From positions 28,614,001-28,678,000 of the forward strand of contig OX940860.1 in assembly GCA_954871525.1 (NCBI GenBank): a stretch of DNA of 64,000 nt, written 5' to 3'. The position numbers were made by a program, and so were the translations under genes. The stretch comes from Parietaria judaica. Lineage: Eukaryota; Streptophyta; Magnoliopsida; Rosales; Urticaceae. Every line of letters begins with the position of its first letter. Within the stretch, counting starts at the first letter, position 1. Below are positions 13,261-24,932 of the stretch, one piece after another. The notes below the pieces were generated by a model, which ran no database searches, was not told the DNA's origin, and saw nothing but the letters and a program-made list of their open reading frames with translations.

Positions 13261-16047
13261 TATAACGATCATGTGGTGGATTTTGTATTTTAATTTATAA
13301 TTAAAAATCAAAATCATATAAAATAAAATAAAATTTTATAATTACGACACTTACTATTTATACATACATTAAAACTTCATTACATTAGTCAATAATATCA
13401 ATTAATTGTCCTTTTATCGTTAAACCAGTACTTGATAAAATTTTAATTTTAATAATATAATAAAGCATTCTGATTGCCACATTATTTGTGAGTAACCTGT
13501 AAATATAGAACAGAACCCGGATCCGGAATCTGTTTTTCACGTTTCCGGTAAAATCCGGAACCGGATTTTCTGGTTCCGGATTTTTGGAGGAAAGCAAAAT
13601 CCGGTTCCGGATTCTGTTCTGTTTTTTTTTTAATATATAAATTATAAAGTATAAACCGGTTTGATATATAAATTATAAAGTATAGGTTTTCTTTTTTCTT
13701 TTAAAAATTCCGGAAATCCGGTTTTCTGATTACTGTATTTATTGTGACACAGTACACCGTATATATCAAAAAACTTAACCCAAAAAAAAAAAAACCCATA
13801 ATTTAGTTTCAAATTTAATAAATTAATATATAAATAAAATAAAAATATAAAAGCGGCGCGTGGATTAAGAGAAGAGCACGTGATAGTGTCAGATAAAGTT
13901 GTGTTCTTTGACGAAATAGGTTTCTGTCAGAACTACTATGTATGTATTGTAGAGTGTAGACCATCAAATGACTCTTTTCAATTGTGGATATTTATTAATT
14001 TATAATTAATATATGAGAAATTAATTAGCATCAATGCATGCACCCTTTCACTTTTCATATTAGTGAACTTTATTTTCTATATTTTAGTTTTTAACAAAAA
14101 TATCCTGTTATAAAAAAAAAAAAATAACACATGTACCACATTCCACTTTAAAATTTAAATTTTACTTATTTTGTAAACAAGCCATGTTTTATTAATAAAT
14201 TATTAAAACAGCATACTGAATTATGCGATTATTATACATTGTCAATAAATATAATAGTTCAAGCATAAAAATCCGATAAGATTGAGAAAAAGAAGATCAA
14301 GTTAGAAAAATATATATATATCATCAATATAACTATGTGTTAGCATACAAAATTAATTATATTTTTTTCTTATTTTAACGTATATAGTATAGTCAATAAT
14401 GTGCTATTTTTTGAAAACTTAAGGGTATCACTACCCAAAACTAAATTTAAGAGGGCAGGCTGACCAGACCACAATGACCAGTATGTATAAATTAGTTTTT
14501 TTTTCTTTTTTTTGAAGAAGGGACATTTTATTGTTTTCCTGCACTCTTTTTTTCTTGACTTTCTAACCCCTACTCAAAAATCTTTTTCCCTTGAGAAAAA
14601 GAGATTGCCTTTAATTTGAACTCTTTCTGTCTCACTTTTGTTTTATTCAATTGAAGTGAGTGAAGATTAATTATACCAATCCCTCGTTTAATGGACTTAG
14701 TTTTGTATATAATTAGTAGCTTTTGACTTTTTGTTGCCCCATTCTCAAGCAAAAGTATTGTTCCCCGTAATTAATTACCAACTAATTTAAATTATCCCAC
14801 TTTATTATATTGAATTATTTTTTTTATAAATACAAATTAAACAACCAAAGTTCTAAATACCGATGTCGACATCGTTTAATGGGCCGTTGCAGCCCGAGAG
14901 AAATATCGACAGGAAAGTCGGAAAAAAAGGCATGCAACAAATGCTGCATAAATTTCACGTACGTAAATATCGACAGAAAAGTCAAAAAATAATTTTAAGT
15001 GTTTCGATAATTTTTTTATATAAGTTCGAAATGACTTATTTATCGCCATAAGACATAAATAACTAAAATAATTACACTAACAATAAGACATCATAATGAT
15101 AGATTATGATAGGTTATAGACATAGTTGCATTTATATATATATATAAAAAGAGTTATACTTGTAATTTATAGAAAATATAAATATAAGATTAGAGTTAAA
15201 ATAAAATATTATATAGGTTATAGTTGTTCACGGACATGTCGCAACTCTCAAAAAATAGGCATGCCGAGGATTTTAAAACCATGAAACAAACACCTATTCA
15301 AACCTAATATCTTCTTTGCTTATTTGCAAAATGCAATGTTCAGTTACAATAATCTGTAAATATGAAAAATTCGAAACAATTTTTTATAATTATTTTCTTA
15401 ATTAAATTGATTTGTCTTTCTTTTTTTCTTCATCATAATTTTAATTGGGAAAAAAAATCCAGCATTCTGAATTGAGATCACTTGTGATTTTTTTTAAAAG
15501 GGTCACTTTTATTAATTGCTAACTGATTAACGAAAATAAGAAAACTGTATCATATCATATATTTTAAATCACAAATATCTTCTCATTTTCATACTAAGGA
15601 AAAAAACTTATTAATTTTTTTTAATCACACTACATGTGCTATTACCATGAGAATACAAATCACATGCAAACGACATATAGTTTTGATTGTTTGCAATTAT
15701 TGGAACTTTAACTTTCCAAAGCTTGTGACAAATAAATGCCAGAAAGAATAATAATTTATTTATTGAAAAAGGCAACAATTATAACTTAATAATTTAATGC
15801 ATTCTCTGATCTCTCAGCCTCTCAGATTACTAGACAATAATGCTGGAAAAAAAATGTGTCGTTTGATAAAATTTAATAAAACAAATTGTTTGATTAAAAA
15901 ATTGAAAATTGAATGTATAATTATACAACTGTAATTACAACAAATTAAAAGTGTTTAGTATGAATGCGTATTTTAAAATATAAAGCTACAAAAAAAAAAT
16001 ATTTTTAAATAGTTTTTAACATAAGATATAAAAAAACCCAAAAAATA
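13261..16047. other. Intergenic DNA with degenerate repeats
   Basis: At 13505-13725 there is a cluster of CCGGTTCCGG and ATCCGGAAT motifs in both orientations, like the interior of hAT MITEs seen elsewhere in the window. About 14850-15285 may be another old insertion: its two edges, AAAGTTCTAAATACCGATG and GCCGAGGATTTTAAAACC, are loosely inverted. No gene is supported. Confidence 0.45.
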
Positions 16048-16513
16048 TTAATGACGGCAAAAATACCCAAAGTTTGGTCAAAGAACCTCTCGTGTACCCA
16101 AAGTTTAAAAGTGGTGGTAAAAATACCCAAAGTCGCATTTGGGGAGTTGACCAGTCCATTCTCGTAACGCCGTTAACTTACCCGTTAACTATGGCTATGC
16201 GGACAAACGTGGGTTGCTGACATAATAATTTTTGCCACATGGATGAGCCCAAATCAGCCTCATTTACGACAAAACAACGAATTAAACCCGTAATGAATAC
16301 TATTTAATACAACTAATTGAACCCCTAATGATTACACTTAATAAAACAAATTTGTCCACGTGGCCAGAGTTAACCGGTAAGTTAACGGCGTTACGAGAAT
16401 GGAGTGGTCAACTCCCTAAATGCGACTTTGGGTATTTTTGCCACCACTTTTAAACTTTGAGTACACGAGGAGTTCTTTGACCAAACTTTGGGTATTTTTG
16501 CCGTCATTAACCC
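16048..16513. mobile_element. Mutator-type fold-back MITE, copy A
   Basis: Arms of about 190 bp begin TTAATGACGGCAAAAATACC on the left and appear inverted on the right, ending ATTTTTGCCGTCATTAACCC. Shared arm motifs are GTTTGGTCAAAGAACC and a GTTAACGGCGTTACGAGAAT block. It belongs to the same family as the copies at 61650, 62337, 62835 and 63820. The left three bases differ from the family GGG and the A-rich flanks hide the target duplication. Confidence 0.75.
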
Positions 16514-17138
16514 AAAAAAAATATAAAAAATCAGGTTTTTTTTTTCCTCCTGAAATATGCAGTGCCATTCAACCTGGCACATACAGACCAGAAGTTGGGA
16601 AACATCAACGTTGTTGTTTTTTCTTTAAATCCTTTTTTATTTTTTTGAGAAATATATAAAATATTATTATTTTGGATGTGGCTTTTTTTTTTTTTTGACA
16701 GAATGTGGCTTGTTGAAGACAAAGCATGGGAACACCGTCCCAAAAGGACCACAATATCATGCAAGGAATATTGTTAGCTTTATTTCATGTCCGTCTCTGT
16801 GAAACAATAGACTAGACTTTACTCTTTAATTCCAAAACCATTCTTTATTCAATAGAATTGATGTTTGCGGCAAAAGTATTCAGTTGTAATCTAGATAAGT
16901 TTACCACATCTAGAATATGATTGAGTCACACTAATTGTTTATCAAATTAATAGGCTCTCACGTTTCAATAAAAACGCGGACCTCATTTTAGTTAATTATT
17001 GTAATTGTTAATCTTCATTCACTCGGCTCTTTGTGATAACATATTTCAATAATGATCTATATATAACATTCATTTAAACAATAAGTGTGATAATAGATTT
17101 TTACGAATAAGTTCTTTCTTTATTTATTCATAAATAGC
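16514..17138. other. Intergenic DNA, no gene seen
   Basis: T-rich and AT-rich sequence between the MITE and the LINE remnant. The short open frames here show no family resemblance. Confidence 0.5.
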
Positions 17139-18150
17139 ATGTCCAAGTCCAACACCCTTGTCGTTGAGCAAATCAGCCACGATCTGAAGACCATGCTCAA
17201 GAGCTTCCGGCATATATCACGTAATAAATCCATTTCTCTTAAGTGTCAACAATGGGATGTGCCATATCTTGGAGTCCAAGCCGTCCTCTATTTGACGTCT
17301 ACCTCCCCTGACCAACAATTCATGAGTGTAAAAAACGCCACGCCAAATAAAAGCTCAAATTTGCTCCCAGTTCAACATTCATAAAATTATGTGTCCTGTT
17401 AGTACCGAGCTTTCAAAACCCGAGAAACCAATGAATTTGGGTAGGATATAAGCCGCTAAACTTGCTTCCTTAACTTAGCCAAATTGAAGTTCAAAATGCC
17501 CCTAAATCCGAGGCCACGACTTAAGGGGCACTCAAATTACTCCAAGCTTTCCATTTAATACCCTTACTATTAGTCAAACGCCTTCCACCAAAAGCCATCG
17601 AGCATTCGATCTAACTGCATACATAACATAAGCGTTAAAATAAACAAGTTCATCACATAATTTGACACAGCTTGGGCCACCGTCTTCATTAAGATCTCTC
17701 TACCAACACGAGACACATTCCTAGAAGTCCACTCTTGAATTTTTTTTGTTTGACTCGCTCTTTCACATAAGAGAATACTTCTTATTTCGTTCAAAGTCGA
17801 CCCTGGCATGCTTAAGTAGAAATCTATCTCTGCCATAACCTGCACCCTAGTATCGCAACCAACGCCAAACCATCATTTCCACTAAAATTCTTACTAAATT
17901 GAATAAAAAACTTTTGAAATTTAATTTGCTAGCATATCGTGCAAAGCATCTTTAAGACACAAGACCTCGTTAGCGGAAGCCTTGAAAAAAAAAATAGGCA
18001 TCATTTGCACACACACACACAACAAATGAGGTTGTTCTCACAATAGAATCACCATGCAACCGGCTTTGGGCCTCACTCGGGAGTTGCAACGTGCTTAAGC
18101 CCTCGACGAAAATATCAAACAAGGCGAAAGAGGATCATCTTGTCGTTTGG
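17139..18150 (-). pseudogene. Decayed LINE reverse transcriptase fragment
   Basis: Reading the minus strand from about 18147 gives RQDDPLSP, the classic RQGDPLSP block of plant L1-type LINE reverse transcriptase. A degraded catalytic segment follows, where the expected FADD reads CAND. Next come an NFxKS-like stretch, then SRVGREILMKTVAQAVSNYV near 17700 and GFWWKAFD near 17575. Weaker C-terminal ORF2 similarity (AELGANPSF-like, SGEVDVK, LLNDKGV-like) runs to about 17140. Several stops and frameshifts are present, so it cannot be active. The endonuclease half is missing. Confidence 0.75.
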
Positions 18151-18155
18151 TACCT

Positions 18156-18158
<3 letters not shown>

Positions 18159-18189
<31 letters not shown>
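18159..18189. repeat. (TA)n microsatellite
   Basis: About 15 uninterrupted TA units upstream of the Gypsy element. Nothing else is seen between it and the LTR. Confidence 0.85.
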
Positions 18190-18193
<4 letters not shown>

Positions 18194-18438
18194 CATTGTA
18201 TACTTTTATTGCGACTAAAAAAATTTGAGAACATAAGTCATATTTTCATAATTTTTAGATACTTTTACCGCGAATATCCCTTAATAAAACTATACAACTA
18301 AAATCCCTCCATAGAGTTTTAAAATGGACCTGATCATTAATCTATTTATCACTGAACTATGATACCCTAAACTATATGTGTTGACTATTGACTTTAATGA
18401 CCTGGCCATTATATTAATTTGAAAATGAGTCTTATAGT

Positions 18439-19102
18439 TGATGATGCAGGATTTCACCCTCTCCGAAAAACGACATCGAAAAGATGAAGTTACACCCGAC
18501 GACGTAAAACGACGTAAGATCTAAAGAAAGTTGGGCCTATCAACTAACCAGCAGGCCCAATAAACAACCTAGCACGTTCGGTCCATCAAGAATCTACTTC
18601 GAAGCCAAGTCTTCCCGAAGACCAAGCCCACGAGGTCCAAGTAGCCTTCCCGAAGACCAAGCAGCCCGGGATATCAGGCGTTTTCCCCTTTATTGACCAT
18701 ATCCAGAGTCCTCCACGTGGAAAGAGACCAAGTACCACGTCGTCAAGACTTTACACGTGGTGGCCAAGACGAAAAAAGGAGAGAATCAGCCTAGTCTACT
18801 AGCCGTTGCAAGATTATAGGAAATAGACGTTGTAATTCAGGTTATAAATAAGGCCAACGAAGTGACTTTAGGGACAATCACCTTGTTCTACATTCTACAC
18901 TAGCTTTTTACTATGTATTCACTTTACTATCAATCAAATATACAAATTCCCTATTATCGATCGACTCTTTACATAATTGTCATCTCGTAATTTTATTTAC
19001 CGAAGTGGGTTTCATCTCGGATAATTGAGATCCACCGCCCTATTCATCATAAACAGAGTGCTATCACTTTGTGACAGTTGGTCGTGATTATTCACATCAA
19101 CA
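18439..19102 (+). repeat. 5' LTR of the Gypsy element
   Basis: Starts TGATGATGCAGG and ends CACATCAACA, so it has TG...CA ends. It contains a TATA box TATAAATA at 18843-18850, the likely promoter of the genomic RNA. The sequence matches the 3' LTR at 28711-29374 throughout. Confidence 0.95.
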
Positions 19103-19105
19103 GTT

Positions 19106-19122
19106 TGGCGCCGTCTGTGGGA
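19106..19122 (+). other. Primer-binding site
   Basis: TGGCGCCGTCTGTGGGA begins 3 bases after the LTR. A TGGCGCC start is complementary to a tRNA 3' end of the form GGCGCCA. The same kind of site is usual in plant Tat and Athila elements. I do not assign the tRNA species. Confidence 0.8.
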
Positions 19123-19172
19123 AATCTTTATAGATTCCTACCCAACCAAGTTCCCGGCAAACAAGTAGGCAA

Positions 19173-21653
19173 ATGGCAAGCGGAGGATCCAGCAGAAACC
19201 CCTCGGAGACCGCGGCGGACTACGCCGTAAAAGCCATGTTGGAGACAATCCTCAAACAACTCGAAGAAAACGCCGAGTCGAGAAAGGATTTCCAAACCAA
19301 ATTGGAAAACCTCACCCAAAAGCAATCCCAAATCGAAGGAACATTAACCGAAGCGGTTAGCTCGATGAAAGCCCAATCTTCGACAGCACCTCGGAGGGAT
19401 CTCGGACGAGGAAGGACTCTAGATTTTTTCGGAATCCAGGTCACTCCAGGAACGACCGAGGTGGAAAACACCCCGGGCATAACAGGAGGACAAAATCCCA
19501 CCACGGACTCACAAGGGCCTGCGGATCACGGGGTCGCAATCGGCCGCACCTCGACCAGACACCCTGACACCGGATTGGGATCAATCCAATCCAACTATGA
19601 TGCACCGAATCAACCCGACGATTTCGGATTCCGAACCCCTCCAAGAATGAATCGGAGTGCCGAAATGCAAGCCCCCCAGGCGCCATTACGCCCGGGCTCT
19701 GCGCGGATCGGGAACGAAATGACCAATCCGATCCGCATCGGGGATGAGACACCCCCTGAGGCCCGACATGATGTCGCTCGCAACGACAAGGGCAATCCTT
19801 TCGCTTACAATCCCGATTCGCCGTTCCCGGCATGGCTCAGAGGACTCGAATCCACGATGGAAAGGGTGCAGTCAGAGGTGAAAGCAGTGAGCTCAAGAGT
19901 TCATCACGCCACCTCGGCGGCTCCAGAAATAGATCGACTGGTTCAAGAATCCACGAGCACACCATTCACCTCGCTGATCATCAACGAGAAAATCAGAGAC
20001 GTGGGAAGGGTCAACGTCCCACGTTACGACGGAAAGACCGATCCGAGAGCATATCTCCGGGCTTTCTACATCGCGATGGGGAGAGCCGATCTCCAGCCTC
20101 ACCAACGAGATGCGGGATACTGCCAGATATTCGCCGAGCACCTCGTGCAGAATGCACTCGATTGGTTCTCAAGGCTGCAACCAGCCACGATCAGCTCGTT
20201 CGATCAGCTGACAACACTTTTCCTAAAGCACTTCTCCATGTTCATCGAGACGGAGACCACGGTGGCGCAGCTTTACGCACTGCAACAAACGAAAGACGAG
20301 CCACTGTGGAACTTCATAGCCAGATTCAAGGACGTGCTATCACGCCTTAACGGAGTAAGCGACGAAACCGCAATTGCAGCCCTGACCGCAGGACTGTGGT
20401 ATAAATCAAAATTCAGGCAGGATATCTGCGTGAAACGCTATACCTCGATCGAGGACGTAATGCACCGCGGGGGTAATTGGATCCGAGTCGAGGAGGAGCG
20501 AGCAGCCCTCGCCGCGAAATTCGACCCGACCCCGGTGACACATAAGTTCAACAATCCCCCGAGGCCGCCACGAGACTCCGGCCACAATAAAGGATCCGGG
20601 TCTCACCGAGGTAGTACACCTCAACCTAAGCGAAGCAACCTGCCCCGGGGCTACGTGATGAACTCGGAGAAAGACGAGGTCAACATGGCCCAGGGCGGCG
20701 GCGCAACAACACAGGCAGATCCGTGGCCAAAAGACCCGAAAGCCTACTGTAAATTCCACAAGGTGTTCGGACACGCAACGTCCCAATGCCGCAAGCTCCA
20801 GATGGCCCTGGCAGAAAAGTTGGAGCGGGGCGAAATGAGCGACCTCGACATCGAGGCCCTGAACCCAAAATTGCAGGGAAGCGTAAGTCCAGATGGCGAC
20901 CCGGCAACCTCGAAGAAGAGGAAGCACAAAAAGAACCGAGCTCCCCAATCTGGGGAAGTCCCCGACACCCCGTTCGAAAAGAAGGGGAAGCAGGTCAACG
21001 AGGTCGAAGACGACGGCCCAGAGAAAACTTCCCAGGTCATCAACGTGATAATGGGAGGATCTCATTATTGCAAACCCTCAGTCAACTCGATCAAAGCCCA
21101 CCAGCGAAAGCTCCAATCAGACGCACCCCGCCAAATTTTCCAGGGACCCGAAGCCCTCATCACATTTAAAGAAAGCGAAGCTCGGGAGCTCCCCGGACCG
21201 CACGACGATGCGTTAGTCATAACCCTCAACATCGCAAACTGGGAAACCAAAAGGATTCTCATCGATAACGGAAGTTCCGCAGACGTAATTTTCCTATCAA
21301 CCCTGAGCCAAATGAAAATAAGGCCCGAGGACATCAACAGGGAAACAGTGCCTCTCACCGGGTTTAGCGGCCACTCCGTCAACACCGTCGGGGAGATCAA
21401 ACTTCCCGTAATGGCAGGAGGCGTGAACGTCACAACCAAGTTCATGATCATAGACTGCCCGTCGCCCTACAATGCGATCCTAGGAAGACCATGGCTGCAC
21501 GCCATGAGAGCAGTGCCCTCGACGTATCATCAAAGTTTACAATTCCCGAGCGACGAAGGGATCAAGGAGATCCGAGGTGACCAAGCCATGGCGCGGAGAT
21601 GCTACATGAACAGCTTTTTGCTTGCTAAACAGAGTACAGTAAATCAAGCATAG
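19173..21653 (+). CDS. Gag-protease polyprotein of the Gypsy element
   Basis: The product is 826 aa, starting at the first ATG after the primer-binding site. An N-terminal region of about 270 residues is charged and low in complexity. A retrotransposon Gag domain follows (about residues 280-400, beginning near YDGKTDPRAYLRAF). A zinc-knuckle-like YCKFHKVFGHATSQC lies near residue 525. A lysine-rich linker leads to an aspartic protease with IDNGSSADVIF, active-site Asp near residue 698, and the family motif AILGRPWLHAM. The frame ends with UAG at 21651-21653. The same frame is open from the next codon through pol, so this is the Gag-PR part of a longer Gag-Pol. Confidence 0.93.
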   Translation: MASGGSSRNPSETAADYAVKAMLETILKQLEENAESRKDFQTKLENLTQKQSQIEGTLTEAVSSMKAQSSTAPRRDLGRGRTLDFFGIQVTPGTTEVENTPGITGGQNPTTDSQGPADHGVAIGRTSTRHPDTGLGSIQSNYDAPNQPDDFGFRTPPRMNRSAEMQAPQAPLRPGSARIGNEMTNPIRIGDETPPEARHDVARNDKGNPFAYNPDSPFPAWLRGLESTMERVQSEVKAVSSRVHHATSAAPEIDRLVQESTSTPFTSLIINEKIRDVGRVNVPRYDGKTDPRAYLRAFYIAMGRADLQPHQRDAGYCQIFAEHLVQNALDWFSRLQPATISSFDQLTTLFLKHFSMFIETETTVAQLYALQQTKDEPLWNFIARFKDVLSRLNGVSDETAIAALTAGLWYKSKFRQDICVKRYTSIEDVMHRGGNWIRVEEERAALAAKFDPTPVTHKFNNPPRPPRDSGHNKGSGSHRGSTPQPKRSNLPRGYVMNSEKDEVNMAQGGGATTQADPWPKDPKAYCKFHKVFGHATSQCRKLQMALAEKLERGEMSDLDIEALNPKLQGSVSPDGDPATSKKRKHKKNRAPQSGEVPDTPFEKKGKQVNEVEDDGPEKTSQVINVIMGGSHYCKPSVNSIKAHQRKLQSDAPRQIFQGPEALITFKESEARELPGPHDDALVITLNIANWETKRILIDNGSSADVIFLSTLSQMKIRPEDINRETVPLTGFSGHSVNTVGEIKLPVMAGGVNVTTKFMIIDCPSPYNAILGRPWLHAMRAVPSTYHQSLQFPSDEGIKEIRGDQAMARRCYMNSFLLAKQSTVNQA

Positions 21654-21662
21654 CAATTACAG
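21651..21662 (+). promoter_or_regulatory. Candidate stop-codon readthrough site (UAG CAA UUA)
   Basis: The Gag-PR stop reads UAG CAA UUA CAG. The codons after the stop match the leaky context CAR YYA best known from tobamovirus replicase readthrough, and also the next CAG. Gag-PR and Pol are in the same frame with no other stop between 19173 and 24932. Low-level readthrough would give the usual excess of Gag over Pol. The motif is seen directly; the function is inferred. Confidence 0.7.
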
Positions 21663-24600
21663 CATCCCAGAATAAACGAGGTGAAAAACACTTCGGAAGA
21701 AGAAAACGAGTCCCCAACAGTCGAGATGGTGCGACAAATCCCCATTGACGACAAAAATCCCGAAAACACCGTTGGTATCGGGAGCGAGTTGAAGGGCGAA
21801 ACACTCAAACGACTCATCAAGTTCTTGAAAAAGAACAAAGAATGCTTCGCCTGGTCCCACGAAGACATGCCAGGGATCAGTCTGGAAATCATCTCGCATC
21901 AACTCAATGTCGACCCAAGCTTCAAACCGATCAAACAGAAAAGAAGAAAGCTAGCCCCAGACCGCTCCAAGGCGGTGAACGAGGAGGTCGAAAGGCTGCT
22001 CAAAACGGGATCAATCCGCGAGGTTAGATACCCAGATTGGCTGGCAAACACAGTCGTAGTCAAGAAAAAGAGCGGGAAATGGAGGGTGTGCATCGATTTC
22101 ACCGACCTAAATAAGGCCTGCCCTAAGGACAGCTTCCCACTCCCGCACATCGACAGACTTGTCGAGGCTACATGCGGGCATGAGCTACTTTCTTTCATGG
22201 ACGCCTTCTCTGGTTATAATCAGATTCTGATGCATCCCGACGACCAAGAAAAAACTTCGTTCATAACCGAACGGGGAATCTACTGCTACAAAGTAATGCC
22301 CTTCGGGCTGAAAAACGCAGGGGCCACCTACCAAAGACTCGTGAACAAAATGTTCTCGGATTTTCTCGGTAGAACCATGGAAGTCTACATAGACGACATG
22401 TTGGTCAAATCCAAGCGATCAGAAGATCACGTCGCCCACCTCGAACAATGCTTCGAGATGCTGAAAAAGTATCAAATGAAGCTAAACCCCTCTAAATGCT
22501 CATTCGGGGTGTCATCAGGAAAGTTCCTAGGATACCTCGTTACACAACGTGGCATAGAGGCAAACCCAGACCAGATAAACGCTCTGTTAAAAATGCCCTC
22601 ACCTCGCAGCGTAAAAGAGGTTCAAAGGCTCACGGGGCGGATCGCAGCATTAAACCGATTCATCTCGCGATCAACCGACAAATGCCTTCCCTTCTACAAA
22701 ATGCTGAAGGGAAATAAAAAATTTGAGTGGACGAACGAATGCGAGCAAGCTTTCCAGGAATTGAAAAAGTATTTGTCCACCCCACCAATACTGGTCAGCC
22801 CGATCATCGGCGAACCACTCTTAGTCTACCTCGCGGTAACAGCCTACGCGGTAAGCAGCGTACTCGTCAGAGAAGACCGAGGTGATCAGAAGCCCATTTT
22901 CTACACCAGTAAATCCTTAGAAGACGCGGAGACCCGATATCCTACCATGGAGAAGGTGGCACTCGCCCTCATCACGGCGGCAAGAAAGTTGAGACCATAT
23001 TTTCAAGCACACGCCATCATCGTAATGACGCTGCAGCCACTGCGATCGGTGCTACACAGTCCAAACCAATCCGGAAGATTGACCAAATGGGCAATAGAAC
23101 TCAGTGAATTCGATATCGAATACAAAATAAGGACGAGCGCTAAATCGCAAGTCCTAGCCGATTTCGTTGTAGAACTTAACACTGAGAGCCCCGAAAATGA
23201 GTCAGCCGACGAAGCATGGACGGTAAAAGTAGACGGATCATCTAATCAAAACGGATCCGGCGTAGGAATTCACCTCGTAACTCCAAGCGGCGAGGTGATA
23301 GAACAGTCTTTTCGCCTCAACTTCAAGGCTTCGAACAACGAAGCCGAATACGAAGCCCTAATCGCCGGCCTCAAGCTGGCACGAGCAGTGGGAGCACGGA
23401 AGGTCAAAGTCTATTCCGACTCAAAGTTGGTTACAAGCCAAATAGCAGGGGAATACGAGGCAAAAGACCAAAGAATGAGTGCCTACCTAACCGTGGTAAA
23501 CCAACTAATCGAAATGTTTGAAAAAGTCGAGATAGATAAGATCCCGAGAAGCGAGAACGCACAGGCCGACGCGCTGGCAGGTTTGGCATCCACCTCGGAC
23601 CCCGAAGTAAAACGCGTCATCCCGGTAGAAACTATAGACACACCAAGCATCGACTTAACGGTGCACAACATCGAACTCGGCCCGGAAGACTGGAGAACTC
23701 CAGTAATCAGATTCCTACGAGGTGACGAAACACCTCGGGATCGGCAAGAGGCTAGAAAATTGAGGGCTAGAAGTTCGAGATTCTGCCTGATAAACGACAC
23801 GCTTTACAAACGAAGCTTCAACGGACCATACCTCAAATGCTTGGGAGAGGACGAAGCAAAGAATGTCATCCACGAAGTGCACGAGGGAAGTTGCGGAAAC
23901 CATTCCGGAGGAAGATCTTTGGCTAACAAAATCAAAAGACAAGGATTCTTCTGGTCCACAATGCTGAAGGATAGCGAATTACACGTACGAAAATGCGATG
24001 CATGTCAAAGGCACGCGCCTACAATTAGGCAACCCGCATTAAAATTATCCTCGGTCACGGTGCCATACCCGTTCATAAAATGGTCAATGGATATCGTCGG
24101 ACCAATGCCGGCAGCAAAAGGATTGACAAGGTTCTTGCTAATAGCAACCGACTACTTCACGAAGTGGGTAGAAGCCAAGGCCTATGCACACATAAAAGAT
24201 GTAGATGCGGAAAATTTCGTGTGGAAGAACATAATCTGTAGATACGGGCTCCCGAAGGAGATCATTGCAGATAACGGGCCGCAATTCATCTCAAGCAGGT
24301 TTAAAAATTTCTGTGCCACACAAGGAATCTCTCTTAACACCTCGACCCCGAGATACCCACAAGGGAACGGACACTCCGAAGTGGCAAACCGAACGATAAT
24401 CGACGGGATCAAAAAGAGGCTAGATAGCAAAAAAGGGAGATGGCCAGAAGAGTTAAACGGGGTGCTCTGGGCATATCGAACCACACCTCGCCGGGCCACC
24501 GGGGAAACACCCTTCGCGTTGGTATACGGATCCAAAGCGATGGTACCAGCCGAAGCAGAATCCCTAAGCTTAAGACGAGAATTTTGTCCAGATCAACCGG

Positions 24601-24932
24601 ACGAAAACGAAAAAATGTTAAAAGACCAACTCGATTACATCGAAGAACGAAGAGAAAGAGCTTTGAGTAGGATCGTCAACTACCAAAGGGTAATTGAAAG
24701 ATACTACAACTCGAAAGTTCGACCTCGTTCGTTCAAAGTAGGAGACTTGGTACTTCGCAAGGTATTTCAAAACACATCAGAATTAAACGCTGGAAAACTG
24801 GGGATAAACTGGGAAGGACCCTACATTGTGTCCGAAATAGTGAAACCCGGCGTGTACAAACTCATCAATTCGGAAGGACTAAAAGTCCTCCGAAGTTGGA
24901 ACACCCAACACCTAAAAAGATATTATTCTTAA
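21654..24932 (+). CDS. Pol region: reverse transcriptase, RNase H, integrase
   Basis: The open frame runs on from the gag stop with no good ATG near its start, which fits expression as Gag-Pol. Residue numbers below count from the GTG codon at 21681. The RT has YIDDM near 236. RNase H has VDGSS near 515, then EAEYEAL and YSDSKL acidic positions. Integrase has an HH-CC zinc finger (HEGSCGNH...CDACQ) near 745-775. Its catalytic D, D and E are in MDIVGP (about 804), ADNGPQF (about 864) and HSEVANR (about 900), a DD-36-E spacing. The C-terminus GLKVLRSWNTQHLKRYYS is typical of Tat-type Gypsy elements. There is no chromodomain. All catalytic residues I looked for are present. Confidence 0.95.
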   Translation, partial: QLQHPRINEVKNTSEEENESPTVEMVRQIPIDDKNPENTVGIGSELKGETLKRLIKFLKKNKECFAWSHEDMPGISLEIISHQLNVDPSFKPIKQKRRKLAPDRSKAVNEEVERLLKTGSIREVRYPDWLANTVVVKKKSGKWRVCIDFTDLNKACPKDSFPLPHIDRLVEATCGHELLSFMDAFSGYNQILMHPDDQEKTSFITERGIYCYKVMPFGLKNAGATYQRLVNKMFSDFLGRTMEVYIDDMLVKSKRSEDHVAHLEQCFEMLKKYQMKLNPSKCSFGVSSGKFLGYLVTQRGIEANPDQINALLKMPSPRSVKEVQRLTGRIAALNRFISRSTDKCLPFYKMLKGNKKFEWTNECEQAFQELKKYLSTPPILVSPIIGEPLLVYLAVTAYAVSSVLVREDRGDQKPIFYTSKSLEDAETRYPTMEKVALALITAARKLRPYFQAHAIIVMTLQPLRSVLHSPNQSGRLTKWAIELSEFDIEYKIRTSAKSQVLADFVVELNTESPENESADEAWTVKVDGSSNQNGSGVGIHLVTPSGEVIEQSFRLNFKASNNEAEYEALIAGLKLARAVGARKVKVYSDSKLVTSQIAGEYEAKDQRMSAYLTVVNQLIEMFEKVEIDKIPRSENAQADALAGLASTSDPEVKRVIPVETIDTPSIDLTVHNIELGPEDWRTPVIRFLRGDETPRDRQEARKLRARSSRFCLINDTLYKRSFNGPYLKCLGEDEAKNVIHEVHEGSCGNHSGGRSLANKIKRQGFFWSTMLKDSELHVRKCDACQRHAPTIRQPALKLSSVTVPYPFIKWSMDIVGPMPAAKGLTRFLLIATDYFTKWVEAKAYAHIKDVDAENFVWKNIICRYGLPKEIIADNGPQFISSRFKNFCATQGISLNTSTPRYPQGNGHSEVANRTIIDGIKKRLDSKKGRWPEELNGVLWAYRTTPRRATGETPFALVYGSKAMVPAEAESLSLRREFCPDQPDENEKMLKDQLDYIEERRERALSRIVNYQRVIERYYNSKVRPRSFKVGDLVLRKVFQNTSELNAGKLGINWEGPYIVSEIVKPGVYKLINSEGLKVLRSWNTQHLKRYYS

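Noticed and set aside
14848..15285. Possible transposon with TTTTAAAAC-type ends
   Set aside because: Ends are only loosely inverted and no target duplication was found, so it is not listed as an element.
19220..21065. Several long minus-strand open frames across the gag-protease gene
   Set aside because: They are antisense shadows of a GC-rich, codon-biased gene. They show no domains and there is no splice-consistent extension.
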